Assembly: GCA_963169755.1 (NCBI GenBank) | Contig: CAUJFC010000108.1 | Coordinates: 1-36,534 of the forward strand | Source of the DNA: Actinomycetota bacterium | Lineage (GTDB): Bacteria > Actinomycetota > Acidimicrobiia > Acidimicrobiales > Iamiaceae | Direction: 5' to 3' | Length of the DNA: 36,534 nucleotides | In this document: in pieces, positions 32,193 through 36,534 of the stretch | Layout of the letters: each line of letters begins with the position of its first letter | Numbering within the stretch: position 1 is the first letter of the stretch | The notes under the pieces: model-generated | Seen by the model: only the letters and a program-made list of their open reading frames with translations | Database searches by the model: none | Told to the model about the DNA's origin: nothing | Position numbers and translations under genes: made by a program

Positions 32193-34510
32193 ACGACTCG
32201 ACGTCCATCCACGATGAGCTCCAGACCATCGACCTTCGGATCGGAGGAATGACCTGCGCCTCGTGCGCGGCGCGGATAGAGCGCCGTCTCAACCGGATGG
32301 AGGGCGTGGAGGCAGCCGTCAACTACGCCACTGAGGCGGCCCGAGTGGTGGCACCGGCTGGGATTACTCTCGCTGATCTGGCTCGCGAGATCGAGGCCAC
32401 CGGTTACGAGGTACTTCCGCCGCCAGAGCCTGCGGCTGACTCCGTAACGGCTGGAGCAGGTCATGGATCGGAGGTGGGCGACCACCACCAGGAGATGGAG
32501 GACCGGGTCCTCCGGCAGCGCTTTGTCGGATCGGCAATTCTGACCCTGCCGGTGTTCCTGCTGGCGATGGTTCCGCCGGTGCAGTTCGACCACTGGCAGT
32601 GGATCTCGCTGACCCTGGCCGCTCCTGTGGTGGTGTGGGGCGGCTGGCCATTCCACCGCGCCGCCTGGGTCAACCTTCGCCACGGGGCAGCGACCATGGA
32701 CACCCTGATCTCGGTGGGGACCCTGGCGGCGTTCGGTTGGTCGGTCTACGCCCTGCTGTTCACGCCGGCCGGCGACCCCGGGATGCGCATGACCTTCGAC
32801 TTGATGCCGTCCCGCGGCGCCGGTGCCCACGAGATCTATCTCGAGGTGGCTTCGGTGGTGATCGTTCTGATCCTGGGTGGCCGCTGGTTCGAGGCCCGGG
32901 CCAAGAAGCGGTCGGGGGCGGCACTGCGGGCACTACTGGAACTTGGAGCAAAGGACGTGGCGGTCCTCAGTGACGGAGTCGAGGTTCGAGTCCCTGTCGA
33001 CCAGTTGTCGGTGGGCCAACGGTTCGTGGTTCGCCCCGGCGAGAAGGTCGCCACCGATGGGGTGGTGGTGGAAGGCAGCTCGGCGGTGGATCTGTCGCTG
33101 CTCACCGGCGAGCCCGTTCCCGTCGAGGTGGGGCCTGGCGATGCCGTGGTGGGTGCCTCGGTCAACGCCGGCGGGCGCTTGGTGGTGGAGGCGACCCGGG
33201 TGGGAGCCGACACCGCCCTGGCCCGTATCGCCCGTCTGGTGACCGAGGCCCAGTCTGGCAAAGCCCCGGTACAGCGGCTGGCCGACCGGGTCTCGGCGGT
33301 GTTCGTGCCGGTGGTCATCACCTTGGCGGTGGCCACCCTGGGATTCTGGCTGGGTACCGGCGCCGCGGCGGCCGAGGCGTTCACTGCTGCGGTGGCGGTG
33401 CTGATCATCGCCTGCCCGTGCGCGCTCGGTCTGGCCACTCCCACCGCCCTTCTGGTGGGGACCGGCCGGGGAGCTCAGCTCGGAATTCTGATCAGAGGCC
33501 CCGAGATCCTCGAGTCGACCCGACGGGTCGACACCGTCGTGCTCGACAAGACCGGCACCGTGACCACCGGCCGCATGTCGTTGGTTGCCGTGACCCCCGC
33601 CGAAGGCGAGAAGCACGACGTGGTACTGGCGGCGACCGCCGCGCTCGAGGACGCTTCCGAACATCCGATCGCAGCCGCCATAGCAGCGGGCGGTCGTGAA
33701 TCCGGGCTGACCCTGGAGCCGGTGGTCGATTTCGCCAACCATCAGGGACGAGGAGTCACCGGAGTGGTCGGGGGCCGGTCGGTGGCCGCCGGCCGGGCGG
33801 CCTTCGTACTCGAGCATGTGGGTGCCTCGACTCTGCCCGCCGCCGTGGCCGCTGCCACCGAAGAGGCCCACCGCCTGGGGCGCACCGTCATCCACGCCGG
33901 CTGGGATGGCCAGGTACGAGCCGCCTTCGTGGTGGCCGACACCATCAAGGACACCTCCCCCGAGGCCATCGCCCGGTTGCGAGAACTTGGTCTGAGGCCG
34001 GTCCTGCTCACCGGTGACAACTCGGCGACCGCCGCCGCGGTAGCGGCCGAGGTCGGCATCGATCCATCTGATGTGATCGCCGAAGTCCTGCCCGAGGACA
34101 AGGTGGCCGTGGTCCGCCGCCTCCAGGCCACTGGTCGGATCGTGGCCATGGTCGGAGACGGTGTCAACGATGCCGCGGCGCTCGCTCAGGCCGATCTGGG
34201 GCTGGCCATGGGTACCGGCACCGATGTGGCGATCGAGGCTTCCGACATCACCCTGGTGCGCGGCGACCTCCGCTCGGTCGGTGATGCCATAGAACTGTCG
34301 CGCCGCACCCTGGGCACCATCAAGGGAAACCTGTTCTGGGCGTTCGCCTACAACGTGGCGGCCATCCCTCTGGCGGCCGCCGGAATGCTCAACCCGATGA
34401 TCGCTGGTGCGGCCATGGCGTTCTCCAGCGTCTTCGTGGTCAGCAACAGCCTCCGGCTCCGCCGGTTCCGTCCCACCTCTCCAACCTCTGAGAAAGGCAC
34501 CAGTCGATGA
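32189..34510 (+). CDS. copA: Copper-exporting P1B-type ATPase
   Basis: A 773-residue Cu(I) efflux pump. One N-terminal HMA domain (GMTCASC, C23/C26) is followed by a short linker, transmembrane helices, actuator [14 protein letters not shown], the membrane metal site [10 protein letters not shown], phosphorylation motif DKTGTVTTG, the nucleotide-domain HP of [33 protein letters not shown], and two C-terminal helices with the [16 protein letters not shown] and [16 protein letters not shown] signature. All residues expected of a CopA are present. It accepts Cu(I) from CopZ and exports it. Both ends overlap neighbouring genes by 4 nt. Confidence 0.96.
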   Translation: MNDSTSIHDELQTIDLRIGGMTCASCAARIERRLNRMEGVEAAVNYATEAARVVAPAGITLADLAREIEATGYEVLPPPEPAADSVTAGAGHGSEVGDHHQEMEDRVLRQRFVGSAILTLPVFLLAMVPPVQFDHWQWISLTLAAPVVVWGGWPFHRAAWVNLRHGAATMDTLISVGTLAAFGWSVYALLFTPAGDPGMRMTFDLMPSRGAGAHEIYLEVASVVIVLILGGRWFEARAKKRSGAALRALLELGAKDVAVLSDGVEVRVPVDQLSVGQRFVVRPGEKVATDGVVVEGSSAVDLSLLTGEPVPVEVGPGDAVVGASVNAGGRLVVEATRVGADTALARIARLVTEAQSGKAPVQRLADRVSAVFVPVVITLAVATLGFWLGTGAAAAEAFTAAVAVLIIACPCALGLATPTALLVGTGRGAQLGILIRGPEILESTRRVDTVVLDKTGTVTTGRMSLVAVTPAEGEKHDVVLAATAALEDASEHPIAAAIAAGGRESGLTLEPVVDFANHQGRGVTGVVGGRSVAAGRAAFVLEHVGASTLPAAVAAATEEAHRLGRTVIHAGWDGQVRAAFVVADTIKDTSPEAIARLRELGLRPVLLTGDNSATAAAVAAEVGIDPSDVIAEVLPEDKVAVVRRLQATGRIVAMVGDGVNDAAALAQADLGLAMGTGTDVAIEASDITLVRGDLRSVGDAIELSRRTLGTIKGNLFWAFAYNVAAIPLAAAGMLNPMIAGAAMAFSSVFVVSNSLRLRRFRPTSPTSEKGTSR

Positions 34511-34794
34511 GTCGCGGGTACACCATGGCCAAGGATGACTACCTCAAGCGGCTGCGCCGTATCGAGGGTCAGGTCCGGGGGATTGCCCGGATGATCGATG
34601 AGGACACCTACTGCATCGATGTGCTCACCCAGCTCTCGGCGGCAACCAGGGCCCTCCAGAGTGTGGGGATCGGCCTGCTCGAAGAACACGTCAACCACTG
34701 CGTGATGAATGCCGCCCGCCAGGGAGACGAAGAGGCGACCCGCGAGAAGGTGGCCGAAGCCACGAAGGCCATCGAACGCCTCGTCCGCTCCTGA
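34507..34794 (+). CDS. csoR: Copper-sensing repressor CsoR
   Basis: A 95-residue all-helical repressor of the CsoR/RcnR family. The Cu(I) ligands are in place: Cys36 (TYCIDVL), His61 and Cys65 (EEHVNHCV), the same numbering as in the Mycobacterium tuberculosis protein. DNA-contacting basic residues lie in [18 protein letters not shown]. Its ATG overlaps the CopA stop. It most likely binds the ATACCC/GGGTAT palindrome at 31629-31645 and releases it when loaded with copper. The internal ATG seven codons in (MAKDDY) is an alternative start. Confidence 0.95.
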   Translation: MSRGYTMAKDDYLKRLRRIEGQVRGIARMIDEDTYCIDVLTQLSAATRALQSVGIGLLEEHVNHCVMNAARQGDEEATREKVAEATKAIERLVRS

Positions 34795-34809
34795 CCCGGT
34801 CGGCGGGTC
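34793..34809 (+). terminator. Hairpin after csoR, possible terminator
   Basis: GACCCG-GTCGG-CGGGTC, a 6-bp stem overlapping the csoR stop codon. There is no U-tract. Placement at the end of the copper operon is the main support. Confidence 0.3.
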
Positions 34810-34869
34810 ACGAGGCGGGAATTCGCGGTGGCGGCGCAGTGTCGCGCTGCTGACATGAGACGAGGCGTG

Positions 34870-34906
34870 TTGACAGGAGGCGTCGTGATCGCATTCTCTA
34901 CTTCGC
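34870..34906 (+). promoter_or_regulatory. topA promoter region
   Basis: A consensus -35 TTGACA (34870-34875) precedes the topA GTG by 31 nt. The -10 is not clear (TTCTCT or TCTACT at 34894-34902). If TCTACT is used the transcript would be nearly leaderless. Confidence 0.4.
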
Positions 34907-36534
34907 GTGCCGAAACCTCTGGTCATCGTCGAGTCTCCCGCCAAGGCCCGCACCATTGCGGGTTTTCTGGGCGGTGATTTTCAGGTCGAGTCCTCGGTCG
35001 GACATATCAGGGACCTGCCCTCCAAGGGGCTGAGCATCGACGTCGACAACCACTTCGCCCCCACCTACGAGGTGCATGCCTCCAAGAAGGACGTGATCCG
35101 GAGACTGCGCCAGGCGCTCAAGGAAGCCGACGAGCTCTATCTCGCCACCGATGAGGATCGCGAGGGTGAGGCCATCAGCTGGCACCTGCTCCAGGTACTT
35201 CAGCCGAAGGTCCCGGTCAAGCGAATGGTGTTCCACGAGATCACTCCCGCCGCCATCGCACACGCGGTGGACAACTGGCGCGAGATCGACGAGGGGCTGG
35301 TCGACGCCCAGGAGACCAGGCGGATCGTGGACCGACTTTGGGGATACCCGGTGTCAGAGGTGCTTTGGCGCAAGGTCGGCGCCGGGCTTTCCTCGGGTCG
35401 GGTCCAGACCCCGGCGGTGCGTCTGGTGGTGGAGCGCGAACGTGAGCGGATCGCCTTCCGTTCGGCCGACTACTGGGACCTGGAGGCCGCTTTCCCTACC
35501 GATCCCCGGTTCTCGGCCACCCTGGTCAGTCTCGACGGTCGGCGGTTGGCCACCGGCAAGGACTTTGACGACACCGGAGCGCTGACCCGTGACGTCCTGG
35601 TGGTCGATGAAGTCACCGCCACCGGTCTGGTCGAGGCCCTGGCATCGTCATCGTTCTCGGTGCGTTCGGTCGAGGAGAAGCCGTTCACTTCCAAGCCCAA
35701 GGCCCCGTTCATGACCTCGACCCTCCAACAAGAGGGGGGTCGCAAGCTGCGGATGAGCGCCGCCCAGGTCATGAGGGTTGCGCAGAACCTGTACCAGAAC
35801 GGGTACATCACCTACATGCGAACCGACAGCACCACCCTGTCGGAGACCGCCCTGAACGCGGCGCGCACTCAGGCGCGCGAGCTCTACGGCCCCGACTATG
35901 TGCCGGCTTCTCCTCGTACCTATGACCGCAAGGTCAAGAACGCCCAGGAAGCGCACGAGGCCATCCGGCCCGCCGGGGACACCTTCCGTACCCCCGAGTC
36001 GTTGGCCGGTGAGTTGCGGGGCGACGAGTTGCGGCTCTACGAGCTGATCTGGAAGCGCACGGTCGCCTCCCAGATGGTTGACGCCCGGGGTCAGTCGGTG
36101 TCGGTACGGATCGGGGCGGTGGCCTCCGATGGACGCGACGCCGAGTTCGCGGCCTCCGGTCGTTCGATCACCTTCCCCGGCTATCTGCGGGCTTACGTGG
36201 AGGGTTCCGACGACCCCGATGCCGCCCTCGACGACCGCGAGACCCTGTTGCCGGTCCTGACCGTGGGCCAGGCGCTGCCCACTCCGGAGCTCGAGGCCCG
36301 CTCCCACACCACCAACCCTCCGGCCCGCTACACCGAAGCGTCGTTGGTGAAGCGGCTGGAAGAGCTCGGCATCGGCCGTCCATCCACCTACGCCACGATC
36401 ATCCAGACCGTCCAGGACCGCGGCTACGTCCACAAGCGCGGCTCGGCTCTCGTGCCGAACTTCGTCGCCTTTGCCGTGACGCGGCTCCTCGAGGAGCACT
36501 TCCCCGAGCTCGTGGACCTCGACTTCACGGCGCG
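34907..36534 (+). CDS. topA: DNA topoisomerase I (type IA), 3' end beyond window
   Basis: An open frame of 542 codons without a stop, absent from the ORF track because it runs off the right edge. It starts GTG-CCG-AAA (PKPLVIVESPAKARTIAGFLGG). The TOPRIM acidic triad is in ATDEDREGEA (D82, D84, E86) preceded by the VESPAKA motif. LSSGRVQTPAVRLVVERE and the active-site Tyr303 in YITYMRTDST are present, as is EAHEAIRP. The sequence continues into domain IV with RPSTYATIIQTVQDRGYV. It relaxes negative supercoils and is normally essential. C-terminal zinc or basic domains are not visible. A well-placed GGAGG before an out-of-frame GTG (34885) does not serve this start. Confidence 0.96.
   Translation, partial: MPKPLVIVESPAKARTIAGFLGGDFQVESSVGHIRDLPSKGLSIDVDNHFAPTYEVHASKKDVIRRLRQALKEADELYLATDEDREGEAISWHLLQVLQPKVPVKRMVFHEITPAAIAHAVDNWREIDEGLVDAQETRRIVDRLWGYPVSEVLWRKVGAGLSSGRVQTPAVRLVVERERERIAFRSADYWDLEAAFPTDPRFSATLVSLDGRRLATGKDFDDTGALTRDVLVVDEVTATGLVEALASSSFSVRSVEEKPFTSKPKAPFMTSTLQQEGGRKLRMSAAQVMRVAQNLYQNGYITYMRTDSTTLSETALNAARTQARELYGPDYVPASPRTYDRKVKNAQEAHEAIRPAGDTFRTPESLAGELRGDELRLYELIWKRTVASQMVDARGQSVSVRIGAVASDGRDAEFAASGRSITFPGYLRAYVEGSDDPDAALDDRETLLPVLTVGQALPTPELEARSHTTNPPARYTEASLVKRLEELGIGRPSTYATIIQTVQDRGYVHKRGSALVPNFVAFAVTRLLEEHFPELVDLDFTA

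Overview
The window looks like chromosomal DNA from a high-GC actinobacterium, plausibly an uncultured Acidimicrobiia-like lineage. The sequence-based reasons are high GC with frequent GTG starts and stop/start overlaps (GTGA, ATGA), several apparently leaderless starts preceded by TANNNT boxes, a MshC-type ligase (mycothiol pathway, a hallmark of Actinobacteria) and an F420/deazaflavin-type reductase. The taxonomic placement is inference only.

Layout. (1) 1-4815: signal transduction. A truncated LuxR/NarL-type response regulator enters from the left edge. Next come a strong hairpin, a lipoprotein with a cupredoxin-like C-terminus, and a minus-strand operon of membrane protein, sensor histidine kinase and response regulator. 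(2) 4816-9654: an accessory, scarred stretch. It has a frameshifted DUF4143 ATPase pseudogene, a SnoaL-like protein, an alpha/beta-hydrolase-like lipoprotein, about 1 kb of gene debris (phosphoribosyltransferase tail, large inverted repeat), an intact DUF4143 ATPase, an IS3-family transposase tail and a fragment of a second phage-type integrase. (3) 9655-19229: an integrative mobilizable element inserted at the 3' end of tRNA-Lys(TTT). It is bounded by a 49-bp near-perfect direct repeat (48/49). Next to the tRNA it encodes a tyrosine integrase with an HNH-like N-terminus, a winged-helix protein and a MobF relaxase-helicase. At the far end is an AT-richer cargo: a secreted metzincin protease, a lipoprotein overlapping it by 4 nt, and a GNAT-acyl carrier protein fusion. 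No type IV secretion genes are present. A decayed integrase fragment plus att-flanking sequence lie immediately outside the left repeat, so this looks like a tandem insertion beside an older relative. (4) 19344-36534: core-like chromosome. It holds a PhoX/DUF839 lipoprotein; MshC; a MalK/Ugp-type ABC sugar importer operon followed by a FrnE-like DsbA protein and an F420-type reductase; a TetR/ferredoxin/fatty-acid desaturase divergon with two matching operators; a CLC-F type fluoride/proton antiporter; a four-gene copper operon (CopZ, small His-rich membrane protein, CopA, CsoR) with a CsoR-like operator in its promoter; and the 5' part of topA running off the right edge.

How the parts work together. 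The copper genes form a self-regulated efflux unit. The desaturase unit is a membrane-fluidity circuit with its own electron donor and repressor. The integrase, relaxase and att sites form a transfer module that needs a helper conjugation system. The element's protease, lipoprotein and GNAT-ACP cargo is the least explained part of the window and the best candidate for something undescribed.
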